Source: Alphaproteobacteria bacterium
GTDB lineage: Bacteria; Pseudomonadota; Alphaproteobacteria; Micropepsales; Micropepsaceae
NCBI GenBank assembly: GCA_024236055.1
Contig: JACKLF010000003.1
Location: 467,791-531,790 of the forward strand
Direction of reading: 5' to 3'
DNA: 64,000 bases
A program made the translations under genes and the position numbers. A model generated the notes under the pieces. That model did no database searches and had not been told where the DNA came from. It was given only the letters and a program-made list of their open reading frames with translations. Positions 1 through 7,593 of this stretch are shown one piece after another (the first letter of the stretch is position 1; each line of letters begins with the position of its first letter).

Positions 1-1
1 G

Positions 2-169
2 GGTGAATCCGTGGCCGGCTTCGTGGCCGCCGTGCGTGACGGCGCCGATGCGCTGGTGACGCCCGAACAGGCGACCCGTGCGCTGGAAACCGCCCTTCTG
101 ATCGAGGAAGTGGCCGGCGTTTCGCTGCCGGTGCCGGTGGCGGGCCCGCGTATCGCCGCGGCCGGCTAA
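2..169 (+). CDS. C-terminal fragment, probable Gfo/Idh/MocA-family oxidoreductase
   Basis: An open frame enters from the left edge and ends at TAA 167-169, leaving the last 55 residues. The pattern of a GFVAAVRDG-like helix, then VTPEQATRALETALLIEEV, then a short tail resembles the end of NAD(P)-dependent sugar or inositol dehydrogenases of the Gfo/Idh/MocA family. The catalytic domain lies outside the window, so the substrate cannot be judged and the assignment is tentative. It is separated from nadE by 67 bases in which I see no clear terminator. Confidence 0.45.
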   Translation, partial: GESVAGFVAAVRDGADALVTPEQATRALETALLIEEVAGVSLPVPVAGPRIAAAG

Positions 170-236
170 GGTCTTCACACCCGTCATGTCCGTGCCGCGC
201 TACCGCTTTGGCGCGAAAATGCTCTAAACAACGGGC

Positions 237-1892
237 ATGACAGACCGTTTCCGCATCGCATTGGCGCAGTTGAACCCGGTGATGGGCGACATCACCGGCA
301 ATCTGGCCCGCGCCCGCGCCGCCCGTGCCAAGGCCGGCGATGCCGATGTGATCCTGTTTTCCGAACTCTATATCGTCGGCTATCCGCCCGAGGACCTGGT
401 GCTCAAGCCGGCGCTGCAGGAGGACGCCCGGACCGCGATCGAAACCCTGGCGGCCGACACCGCCAGCGGACCGGCAATCCTGGTCGGCGCGCCCTGGATG
501 GTGGACGGCAGGCTCTACAATGCCGTGCTGCTGCTGGATGGCGGGCGCATCGCCGAAGTCCGGCTCAAGCACGACCTGCCCAATTACGGCGTGTTCGATG
601 AAAAGCGCGTCTTCCAGCCCGGGCCCCTGCCAAAGCCCATCACGGTGCGGGGCGTCACGCTGGGCGTGCCGGTCTGCGAGGACATCTGGACCCCCGCCGT
701 GACCGCGGCGCTGGCAGATGCGGGCGCTGAAATCCTGTTGGTGCCCAACGGTTCGCCGTTCGAGGCGGGCAAGGAGGATGTGCGCCTTGAGCTTGCGCGT
801 GCGCGGGTGAAGGAAACGGGCCTGCCGCTGGTCTATCTGAACCAGTTGGGCGGCCAGGACGAGCTGGTGTTCGACGGCGCGTCCTTCGTGCTGAACGGCG
901 ACGGGGCGGTGGCGCTGTCGCTGCCGGTGTGGGACGAAAAGCTGCTGGTTACCGATTGGTCGCGGGAGCCCGACGGCAAATGGATTTGCGCGGCGGGCGA
1001 CCGCTTCATGCCGGATTCGCGCCTGGGCCAGATCTACAACGCCATGATGCTGGGCCTGCGCGATTACGTGAACAAGAACCGCTTTCCCGGCGTGGTGCTG
1101 GGGCTTTCCGGCGGCATCGACAGCGCACTGTCGGCGGCGGTGGCGGTGGATGCGCTGGGCGGGACCAGAGTGCGCTGTGTGATGCTGCCGTCGCGCTATA
1201 CCAGCCGCGACAGCCTGGAGGATGCCGACCAGTGCGCGCGGCTGCTGGGCACGCCTTACGAGACCATCGAGATCGAGCGCGCCGTGGCGGCGATGGGCGA
1301 AACCCTGTCGCCGGTTTTTGCCGGGCGCCAGGCCGACACGACGGAAGAGAATATCCAGTCGCGCCTGCGCGGGCTGATCCTGATGGCGATCTCCAACAAG
1401 TTCGGGCCGATGGTGCTGACCACCGGCAACAAGAGCGAGATGAGCGTGGGCTATGCCACCCTCTATGGCGACATGTGCGGCGGCTACAATGTGCTGAAGG
1501 ACATCTACAAGACCGATGTCTTCGCCCTGGCGCGCTGGCGTAATCAGACCGCGCCGCTGAACGCACTGGGCCCGCAGGGGCGGGTGATCCCCGAGCGCAT
1601 CATCGACAAGCCGCCCACCGCCGAACTGCGCGCCGACCAGACCGACCAGGATTCGCTGCCGCCCTATGACATTCTGGACGGCATTCTGGAATGCCTGGTG
1701 GAAAAGGAATGTTCCTTCGAGGAAACGGTGGCGCGCGGGTTCGATCCGGCCACCATCAAGCGCATCGAACACCTGCTTTATGTCAGCGAATACAAGCGCC
1801 GCCAGGCCCCGCCGGGCGTGAAGATTTCCAGCCGCAATTTCGGCCGCGACCGCCGCTATCCCATCACCAATGCTTTCCGGGATGCGCTGTGA
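237..1892 (+). CDS. nadE: Glutamine-hydrolysing NAD+ synthase
   Basis: The 551-residue cytosolic enzyme makes NAD+ from deamido-NAD+, ATP and ammonia taken from glutamine. The N-terminal half is a nitrilase-type glutaminase: Glu in FSELYIVGYPP, Lys in LKHDLPNYG and the nucleophile Cys in GVPVCEDIW form the expected triad. The C-terminal half is the synthetase, with the PP-loop LGLSGGIDSALS around residue 285 and the TTGNKSEMSVGY motif that contacts the substrate. Length matches the family. The stop codon overlaps the gltX start by one base (TGATG), so translation of the two is probably coupled. It is the first complete gene of a forward run that continues to cimA. Confidence 0.95.
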   Translation: MTDRFRIALAQLNPVMGDITGNLARARAARAKAGDADVILFSELYIVGYPPEDLVLKPALQEDARTAIETLAADTASGPAILVGAPWMVDGRLYNAVLLLDGGRIAEVRLKHDLPNYGVFDEKRVFQPGPLPKPITVRGVTLGVPVCEDIWTPAVTAALADAGAEILLVPNGSPFEAGKEDVRLELARARVKETGLPLVYLNQLGGQDELVFDGASFVLNGDGAVALSLPVWDEKLLVTDWSREPDGKWICAAGDRFMPDSRLGQIYNAMMLGLRDYVNKNRFPGVVLGLSGGIDSALSAAVAVDALGGTRVRCVMLPSRYTSRDSLEDADQCARLLGTPYETIEIERAVAAMGETLSPVFAGRQADTTEENIQSRLRGLILMAISNKFGPMVLTTGNKSEMSVGYATLYGDMCGGYNVLKDIYKTDVFALARWRNQTAPLNALGPQGRVIPERIIDKPPTAELRADQTDQDSLPPYDILDGILECLVEKECSFEETVARGFDPATIKRIEHLLYVSEYKRRQAPPGVKISSRNFGRDRRYPITNAFRDAL

Positions 1893-3220
1893 TGGTGAAG
1901 GTGCGCTTCGCCCCGTCGCCCACCGGGCTTCTGCATGTCGGCAACGCCCGCACCGCCATCGTCAATGCGCTGTTTGCGAAGAAGATGGGCGGGCAGTTCG
2001 TGCTGCGGATCGACGACACCGATGCCGCGCGCTCCAGAAAGGAATATGAAGAGGCGATCATCCGCGATCTTGGCTGGTTGGGCCTGGCCCACGACCAGAT
2101 CGCCCACCAGTCGGCGCGCATCGCCGCCTATCAGTCCGCCTTCGAAACGCTGAAAGCGGCGGGCCATGTCTATCCCGCCTATGAGACCGAGGCCGAACTG
2201 GACCGCAAGCGCAAGCAGGCCGCCGCGCGCCGCCTGCCGCCCATCTATGACCGCGCCTCGCTCGACCCTGAGAAGAAAGCCAAATGGGAGGCCGAAGGGC
2301 GCACGCCGCACTGGCGGTTCAGGCTGTCGCGCAGCACCGTGGACTGGACCGACATGATCCGCGGACCGGTGGAGATCGACACCGCCACCCAGTCCGATCC
2401 CGTGCTGATGCGCGCCGATGGCACCTTTCTCTACACGTTTCCCTCGGTGCTGGACGATATCGAACTGGGCATCACCCATGTCATTCGCGGCGAGGATCAC
2501 GTCACCAACACCGCCGCCCAGATCGAGATTTTCCGCGCCCTGGGCGCGCAGCCGCCGCGCTTTGCCCATCACCCGCTGATGGTGGGTGCGGGGGGCGAGG
2601 CGCTGTCCAAGCGGCTGGGCTCGCTCTCGCTGGCATCCTTGCGCGACTCGGGGCTGGAGCCGCTGGCCATCGCCTCCTATCTGGCGAAAATCGGCACATC
2701 CGATCCGGTGGAGCCGCGCCTGTCGCTGGACGACCTGGCCGGTGATTTCGACTTCGCCAGGATTGGCCGTGCGCCCGCCCATTTCGACAGCGCCGAACTG
2801 ATGGCGCTGAACGCAAAGCTGCTGCACCAGATGCCTTATGAGGCCGTTGCGCCGCGCCTGGCGGCAATGGGCATCACGGCCAGTCCGGCGTTGTGGGACG
2901 CGATCCATGCCAACCTGAACACGCTCGCAGATGCGAAGGCTCTGGCGCTGCTGGTCACGGGACCCATCGCGCCGGTGATCGAGGATGCGGCGCTGGCCGC
3001 TGCCGCCGCCGGACTTCTGCCGCCGGAGCCCTGGGACGAGGCCACCTGGAACGGCTGGACCAAGGCGGTTTCGGCCCAGACCGGGGCCAAGGGGCGCGGT
3101 CTTTACCATCCCCTGCGCCTGGCGCTGACCGGGCAGGAACAGGGGCCGGAGCTGAAAAAGCTGTTGCCCCTGATCGGCCGGGCCCGTACCTTGGCCCGGT
3201 TGGAAGGAAAACCCGCGTGA
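1892..3220 (+). CDS. gltX: Glutamyl-tRNA synthetase (GluRS2-type)
   Basis: The 442-residue class I synthetase attaches glutamate to tRNA-Glu, and in many alphaproteobacteria also to tRNA-Gln. The HIGH signature is HVGN at residues 15-18 within FAPSPTGLLHVGNARTA, and the KMSKS loop is ALSKRLGS near residue 237. The ATG at 1892 was chosen because it overlaps the nadE stop and begins exactly at the conserved VRFAPSPTG start; a longer frame upstream is only a nadE shadow. The N-terminal sequence and length resemble the second GluRS paralogue seen in alphaproteobacteria, so another gltX may exist elsewhere. That is inference from remembered family features. Confidence 0.93.
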   Translation: MVKVRFAPSPTGLLHVGNARTAIVNALFAKKMGGQFVLRIDDTDAARSRKEYEEAIIRDLGWLGLAHDQIAHQSARIAAYQSAFETLKAAGHVYPAYETEAELDRKRKQAAARRLPPIYDRASLDPEKKAKWEAEGRTPHWRFRLSRSTVDWTDMIRGPVEIDTATQSDPVLMRADGTFLYTFPSVLDDIELGITHVIRGEDHVTNTAAQIEIFRALGAQPPRFAHHPLMVGAGGEALSKRLGSLSLASLRDSGLEPLAIASYLAKIGTSDPVEPRLSLDDLAGDFDFARIGRAPAHFDSAELMALNAKLLHQMPYEAVAPRLAAMGITASPALWDAIHANLNTLADAKALALLVTGPIAPVIEDAALAAAAAGLLPPEPWDEATWNGWTKAVSAQTGAKGRGLYHPLRLALTGQEQGPELKKLLPLIGRARTLARLEGKPA

Positions 3221-3264
3221 TGGCCAATCGGCCCTGCATGACCCGGATTTCGATTTGCAGCTGA
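3220..3264 (+). CDS. Possible 14-residue leader peptide before cysS
   Basis: An ATG overlaps the gltX stop (TGATG at 3218-3222) and opens a frame MANRPCMTRISICS that ends at TGA 3262-3264. Two of 14 codons are TGC (Cys), at residues 6 and 13. A GAAGGA purine stretch lies about 11 bases upstream. The last Cys codon and the stop sit inside an 8-bp hairpin, and the next gene is cysteinyl-tRNA synthetase. This arrangement is what a Cys-sensing leader would look like, but a frame this short can arise by chance. Confidence 0.35.
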   Translation: MANRPCMTRISICS

Positions 3265-3273
3265 CGCTGCAAA
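3254..3273 (+). promoter_or_regulatory. Hairpin in the gltX-cysS gap
   Basis: TTTGCAGC (3254-3261) pairs perfectly with GCTGCAAA (3266-3273) around a TGAC loop. It is followed by AACCC and not by a T-run, so it is not an intrinsic terminator. It covers the second Cys codon and stop of the possible leader peptide and could affect cysS expression if the ribosome stalls there. Confidence 0.4.
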
Positions 3274-3343
3274 AACCCTTCGTCTCGCCCAAAAATCCGC
3301 GCTTTCCTGGCCCTTTCGGGGCAAATCAAGCTATGTGCATGCC

Positions 3344-4693
3344 ATGCCGATCCGCCTGACCAATTCGCTGACCAAGACCAGGGAGGACTTCGTCCCCCTC
3401 GATCCCGCCAATGTGCGGATGTATGTCTGCGGGCCTACCGTTTACGACTTCGCCCATATCGGCAATGCGCGCCCGGCCATCGTGTTCGATGTGCTGTTCC
3501 GGCTGCTGCGCCATGAATTTGGCGAGGGCCATGTCACTTACGTCCGCAACATCACCGACGTGGACGACAAGATCAACGCCCGCGCCGCCGAGATTGCCGC
3601 CCAGACCGGCGTGGCCGTCGAACAGGCGCGCAGCGACCTGACCGCCACGACCGAGCGGCAGTATATCGAGGACGTGACCGCGCTGGGCTGCCTGCCGCCC
3701 AGCGTCAGCCCGCGCGCCACCCAGCATATCGGCGAGATGATCGGCCTGATCGAAAAGCTGGTGGCCAATGGCCATGCCTATGCGGCGCCTTCTTCAAATG
3801 GAGAAGGGGCCCATGTGCTGTTCGATGTGCAGAGCGATGACGATTACGGAAAGCTGTCGCGCCGCAGCCTGGACGAGATGATGGCCGGGGCGCGGGTCGA
3901 AGTGGCGCCCTACAAAAAAGGCGCGATGGATTTCGTGCTGTGGAAGCCGTCGGATGCCGGCACGCCGGGCTGGGACAGCCCGTGGGGCCGTGGCCGCCCC
4001 GGCTGGCACATCGAATGTTCGGCCATGGCGGGCAAATATCTGGGCGATACCTTCGATATTCATGGCGGCGGCATCGACCTGCAGTTTCCGCATCATGAAA
4101 ACGAAATCGCCCAGAGCGAATGCGCCCATCACAAGCCTTACGTGAAGACCTGGCTGCACAACGGCTTCCTGCAGGTGGAAGGCGAGAAGATGTCCAAGTC
4201 GCTGGGCAACTTCTTCACCATCCGCGAGCTACTGGCCGACTGGCCGGGAGAGGTGCTGCGATTCAACATGCTGCGCACCCATTACCGCCAGCCGATCGAC
4301 TTTACCTTCGCGGGATTGCGCGAAAGCTGGAAGATGCTGGAACGCTGGTATGCGGTGACCGAACCGCTGGCCAACCCGTCGCCTGACGCTGCCTTCTTCG
4401 ACGCCCTGCGTGACGATCTGAACACGCCCGCCGCCATTGCCGCGCTGCATCAGGCTTCGCCGGATGCGCTGGCCGGCGGTCTGGGCTTTCTTGGCTTTTC
4501 CAATGTCCAGATGAAGATCGCCGCCAAGGCCGAGGTGGATACCGTGGCCATTGCCGACGCGATTGCTGCGCGCAACGCCGCGCGCAAGGCCAAGGATTTT
4601 GCCGAAAGCGACCGCATCCGCGACGAATGGCTGGCGAAGGGCATCGTGTTCAAGGACACGCCCCAGGGCACCACCTGGGAGGTGAAGAAATGA
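3344..4693 (+). CDS. cysS: Cysteinyl-tRNA synthetase
   Basis: The 449-residue cytosolic class I synthetase charges tRNA-Cys. The N-terminus carries YVCGPTVYDFAHIGNARP, with the zinc-ligand Cys and the HIGH-type motif, and further on the HGGGIDLQFPHHENE segment that supplies the remaining zinc ligands. The KMSKS loop EKMSKSLGNF is near residue 282. I chose ATG 3344, which gives the usual MPIRL-type start; a GTG at 3335 would add three residues, and no strong ribosome-binding site decides between them. The gene follows gltX after 123 bases and overlaps cimA by four bases (ATGA), so it is co-translated with it. Confidence 0.94.
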   Translation: MPIRLTNSLTKTREDFVPLDPANVRMYVCGPTVYDFAHIGNARPAIVFDVLFRLLRHEFGEGHVTYVRNITDVDDKINARAAEIAAQTGVAVEQARSDLTATTERQYIEDVTALGCLPPSVSPRATQHIGEMIGLIEKLVANGHAYAAPSSNGEGAHVLFDVQSDDDYGKLSRRSLDEMMAGARVEVAPYKKGAMDFVLWKPSDAGTPGWDSPWGRGRPGWHIECSAMAGKYLGDTFDIHGGGIDLQFPHHENEIAQSECAHHKPYVKTWLHNGFLQVEGEKMSKSLGNFFTIRELLADWPGEVLRFNMLRTHYRQPIDFTFAGLRESWKMLERWYAVTEPLANPSPDAAFFDALRDDLNTPAAIAALHQASPDALAGGLGFLGFSNVQMKIAAKAEVDTVAIADAIAARNAARKAKDFAESDRIRDEWLAKGIVFKDTPQGTTWEVKK

Positions 4694-6300
4694 GCAAGGC
4701 CATCCCCCGGAAAGAACGCCTCTACGTCTTCGACACCACTTTGCGCGACGGCGCCCAGACCACCGGCGTCGATTTCTCGGTGGAAGACAAGCGCCAGATT
4801 GCCCTGGCGCTGGACAAGCTTGGCATCGATTACATCGAAGGCGGCTGGCCGGGCGCCAACCCGACCGACACGGCCTTTTTTGCCGCCCCGCCCGCATTGA
4901 CCCAGGCGCGCTTCACCGCCTTTGGCATGACCAAGCGGTCGGGCCGCAGCGCCGCCAATGACCCCGCTTTGGCCCAGGTGCTGGACAGTGGTGCGCCCGC
5001 CATTTGCCTGGTCGGCAAAAGCTGGGACTTCCAGGTCGATGTCGCGCTGGAAATTCCGCGCGAGGAGAATATCGACAATATCGCCCGCTCCATCGAGGCT
5101 GCGGTCGCCAAAGGCCGCGAGGCGATGCTGGACGCCGAACATTTCTTCGACGGCTACAAGTCCAATCCCGGTTATGCGCTGGACTGCGTGAAGGCGGCCG
5201 CCGATGCCGGCGCCAAATGGCTGGTGCTGTGCGACACCAATGGCGGCACCATGCCGGAGGATGTCTATCGCATCGTCAGCGAGGTGAAGGCGAAACTGCC
5301 CGATGCGCCGCTGGGCATTCATGCCCACAACGATACCGGCCAGGCGGTGGCGGTGACGCTGGCGGCGATCCGCGCCGGGGCGCGCCAGCTTCAGGGTACG
5401 CTGAACGGGCTGGGGGAGCGCTGCGGCAACGCCAATCTGTGCACCCTGCTGCCCAACCTGCTGCTGAAGGAGCCCTATGCCAGCCAGTTCGAAACCGGTG
5501 TCACGCCGGCGCAACTGGCGCGCATCACCCATGTCTCGCGCCTGCTGGACGAAATCCTGAACCGCGCGCCGGCGCGTCATGCGCCCTATGTCGGCCCGTC
5601 CGCCTTCGCGCACAAGGGCGGCCTGCACTCTTCCGCGGTGATGAAGGACCCGGCGACCTATGAGCACGTCAAACCGGAAAGCGTGGGCAACAAGCGCGTC
5701 ATTCCGGTGTCGGACCAGTCGGGCCGCTCCAACGTGCTGGCGCGCCTGGCCGAGGTGGGCATCGACCTGGAGCCCAAGGATCCCCGCGTCACCCGCCTGC
5801 TGGAACAGATCAAGCAGCGCGAATTTTCCGGCTATGCCTATGACGGAGCCGAGGCGTCGTTTGAACTGTTGGCGCGCCGGGCGCTGGGCCAGGTGCCGGA
5901 CTATTTCACCGTGGATTCCTTTCGCGTCAGCGTGGAACGCTGGCGCGAGGATGGTGAATTCGTTTCCGAATCCGAGGGCGTGGTGCGCCTGAAGGTGGCG
6001 GGCAAGAAGATCCACAATGTCGGGACCGGCAACGGCCCGGTGAACGCGCTGGATGCGGCCCTGCGCAAGGACCTGGGCAAATACTCGTCCTATCTGCAGG
6101 ACCTGCGGCTGGTGGATTTCAAGGTCCGCATCCTGACCAGCGGCACCGAGGCCATCACCCGCGTCATGGTGGAAAGCGCCGACGGCAAGGGCAATCGCTG
6201 GTCCACGGTGGGGGTGTCGGAAAATATCGTCGATGCCAGCTTCGAGGCGCTGACGGATTCGATCACCTACAAGCTGCTGCGCGACGGCGCTTCTATTTGA
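4690..6300 (+). CDS. cimA: (R)-citramalate synthase
   Basis: The 536-residue enzyme belongs to the alpha-isopropylmalate/homocitrate synthase superfamily and condenses pyruvate with acetyl-CoA to citramalate, a threonine-independent entry to isoleucine. The signature YVFDTTLRDGAQTTGVDFS is at residues 12-30, the metal-site histidines are in LGIHAHNDTGQAVA, and a C-terminal LeuA-type regulatory domain follows (NVGTGNGPVNALDAAL). The GAQTTGVDFS variant and the length fit CimA better than LeuA. It overlaps cysS by four bases and is followed by a palindromic repeat with a terminator-like stem. Confidence 0.88.
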   Translation: MSKAIPRKERLYVFDTTLRDGAQTTGVDFSVEDKRQIALALDKLGIDYIEGGWPGANPTDTAFFAAPPALTQARFTAFGMTKRSGRSAANDPALAQVLDSGAPAICLVGKSWDFQVDVALEIPREENIDNIARSIEAAVAKGREAMLDAEHFFDGYKSNPGYALDCVKAAADAGAKWLVLCDTNGGTMPEDVYRIVSEVKAKLPDAPLGIHAHNDTGQAVAVTLAAIRAGARQLQGTLNGLGERCGNANLCTLLPNLLLKEPYASQFETGVTPAQLARITHVSRLLDEILNRAPARHAPYVGPSAFAHKGGLHSSAVMKDPATYEHVKPESVGNKRVIPVSDQSGRSNVLARLAEVGIDLEPKDPRVTRLLEQIKQREFSGYAYDGAEASFELLARRALGQVPDYFTVDSFRVSVERWREDGEFVSESEGVVRLKVAGKKIHNVGTGNGPVNALDAALRKDLGKYSSYLQDLRLVDFKVRILTSGTEAITRVMVESADGKGNRWSTVGVSENIVDASFEALTDSITYKLLRDGASI

Positions 6301-6390
6301 CCCCCTCTGTCGCAACGCGCCCGGCTTCGCCGGTCCATCGTTGCGATGTCTTCCCCCGCCAGCGCCTTCGGCGCGCGGGGGGCGTTCTTT
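6298..6390. repeat. Palindromic intergenic repeat, copy 1
   Basis: The stretch begins TGACCCCCTCTG, has a CGCAACG / CGTTGCG inverted pair around a CGGCTTCGCCGG hairpin, and ends in a GC-rich stem. A related stretch beginning TGACCCCCTCCG and ending in a similar stem follows guaB at 62837-62949. Dispersed palindromes of this style are common between alphaproteobacterial genes, so this is probably a two-member sample of a genome-wide family. Confidence 0.5.
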
Positions 6391-6392
6391 TT
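6353..6392 (+). terminator. Terminator-like hairpin after cimA
   Basis: CCCCCGC (6353-6359) and GCGCC (6362-6366) pair with GGCGC (6370-6374) and GCGGGGG (6375-6381) around a TTC loop with a two-base bulge. The run GTTCTTTTT follows. It is the terminal stem of the palindromic repeat and lies between the convergent cimA and csaA genes. Confidence 0.6.
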
Positions 6393-6401
6393 CCGGCGGG
6401 G

Positions 6402-6755
6402 CTAATACATCCGTCCGCCATTGGGCGCGGGCACGGTGGGGCGCAGCAGCACGACCTCGCCATCCGCGTCCGGCACGCCCAGCGTCAGAACCTGGGACAT
6501 GAAGGGCCCGATCTGGCGCGGCGGGAAATTGACCACCGCGACCACCTGGGTTCCGACCAGTTGCTCGGGCGTGTAGTGACGGGTGATCTGGGCGCTGGAT
6601 TTGCGGGTGCCGATATCGGGCCCGAAATCGATGGTCAGCTTGATGGCGGGCTTGCGCGCTTCCGGAAACGGTTCGGCGGCGATGACCGTGCCGACCCGGA
6701 TATCGACCTTCAGGAAATCATCAAAAGCAATGGTGTCCTGCGGGCCTTCGTTCAT
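6402..6755 (-). CDS. csaA: CsaA-type tRNA-binding domain protein
   Basis: The 117-residue protein is a single EMAP/Trbp111-type OB fold. Its DFLKVDIRVGTVIAAEPFPEA start and the VVAVVNFPPRQIGPFMSQVLTLG segment are characteristic of CsaA, a small dimeric protein that binds tRNA and has been described as an export-related chaperone. Length matches the family (about 110 residues). The start codon overlaps the stop of the upstream LOG-family gene (6752-6755, ATGA), so the two are translated together. It converges on cimA across a terminator-like stem. Confidence 0.9.
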   Translation of the reverse strand: MNEGPQDTIAFDDFLKVDIRVGTVIAAEPFPEARKPAIKLTIDFGPDIGTRKSSAQITRHYTPEQLVGTQVVAVVNFPPRQIGPFMSQVLTLGVPDADGEVVLLRPTVPAPNGGRMY

Positions 6756-7363
6756 TTGACGCTGCCGCCCAGGCCCTCCTGCAGCGCCATCAGCGCCGCG
6801 TCCGGTCCATCGGCCAGGTGATACAGGTCCAGGATCATGGGCTTGGCGAAGCCGCGGCTGACCATCGCACGCATCATCGTGTCCAGGGCGTCGAAATAGC
6901 CTTCGACATTGACCACGATGATGGGCTTGCTGTGCACGCCAAGCTGGGCTTCGGTGGCGACCTCGAAGAACTCGTCATAGGTGCCAAGGCCACCCGGCAG
7001 CACTATGAAGGCGTCCGACATCTGCAGCATCAGCGTCTTGCGCTCCTGCATGTGGGGCGTGACGATCAGCTTTTCCTGGGGCGAGACGTCCGGTTCCAGC
7101 GCCTGGAGGAAGGCAGGCATGATGCCCTGAACCTCGCCGCCGCCGGCCAGGACCGCGCGCGCGGTTTCCCCCATCAGGCCCAGCCCGCCGCCGCCGAACA
7201 CCAGCGATCCGCCCATGGCGGCGATGCCGGCGCCAACGGTGCGCGCCGCCGCCGCGAAGGCGGGATTGTCGCCGTGCGAGGAACCCGAAAAGACACAAAT
7301 TGCGGGCCCGCTTCCGGCGGGCTGGTCCGGGCTGGCGGTCTGGGTCTGGCTGGTCTTGTCCAT
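6752..7363 (-). CDS. LOG-family nucleotide phosphoribohydrolase (TIGR00730 family)
   Basis: The 203-residue Rossmann-like protein has the CVFSGSSHG start, GGGGLGLMGETARAV and the defining PGGLGTYDEFFE motif (PGGxGTxxE). Members release free base from nucleoside 5'-monophosphates; plant and some bacterial ones make cytokinins, but in most bacteria the substrate is unknown. About 20 low-complexity residues precede the conserved core, so a slightly later start is possible. It shares four bases with csaA downstream and is divergent from the Atm1-type exporter region. Confidence 0.88.
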   Translation of the reverse strand: MDKTSQTQTASPDQPAGSGPAICVFSGSSHGDNPAFAAAARTVGAGIAAMGGSLVFGGGGLGLMGETARAVLAGGGEVQGIMPAFLQALEPDVSPQEKLIVTPHMQERKTLMLQMSDAFIVLPGGLGTYDEFFEVATEAQLGVHSKPIIVVNVEGYFDALDTMMRAMVSRGFAKPMILDLYHLADGPDAALMALQEGLGGSVK

Positions 7364-7463
7364 GATGTATGTGGGGTTGTGTGCAGGGTTGCGCGGAGGC
7401 CCGCATCTTTCTAAATCATGATCTTCCTAGACGGGTTCAGGTTCCTTTCCAACGGAGAAGTTC

Positions 7464-7571
7464 GTGCCACGCTGGTTGATTATTCTGGGGGCCGTGGCGC
7501 TGATCGCCCTGATCGCCGGTTTTGTGACATTCGGGGGGGCCGACATGGGCGTCGGGCCCGTGGGACATTAG
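7464..7571 (+). CDS. Small single-pass membrane protein (35 residues)
   Basis: A GTG start at 7464 with GGAGAA four bases ahead (7454-7459) opens a 35-residue frame ending at TAG 7569-7571. Its first two thirds, PRWLIILGAVALIALIAGF, form one clear transmembrane helix after a basic residue, followed by a Gly-rich tail. It lies 22 bases before the Atm1-type exporter gene and may be co-transcribed with it. I do not recognise a family. The good ribosome-binding site and clean hydrophobic profile support it, but the size makes a chance frame possible. Confidence 0.55.
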   Translation: MPRWLIILGAVALIALIAGFVTFGGADMGVGPVGH

Positions 7572-7593
7572 GATGGCGGGGCACTAACCGATT

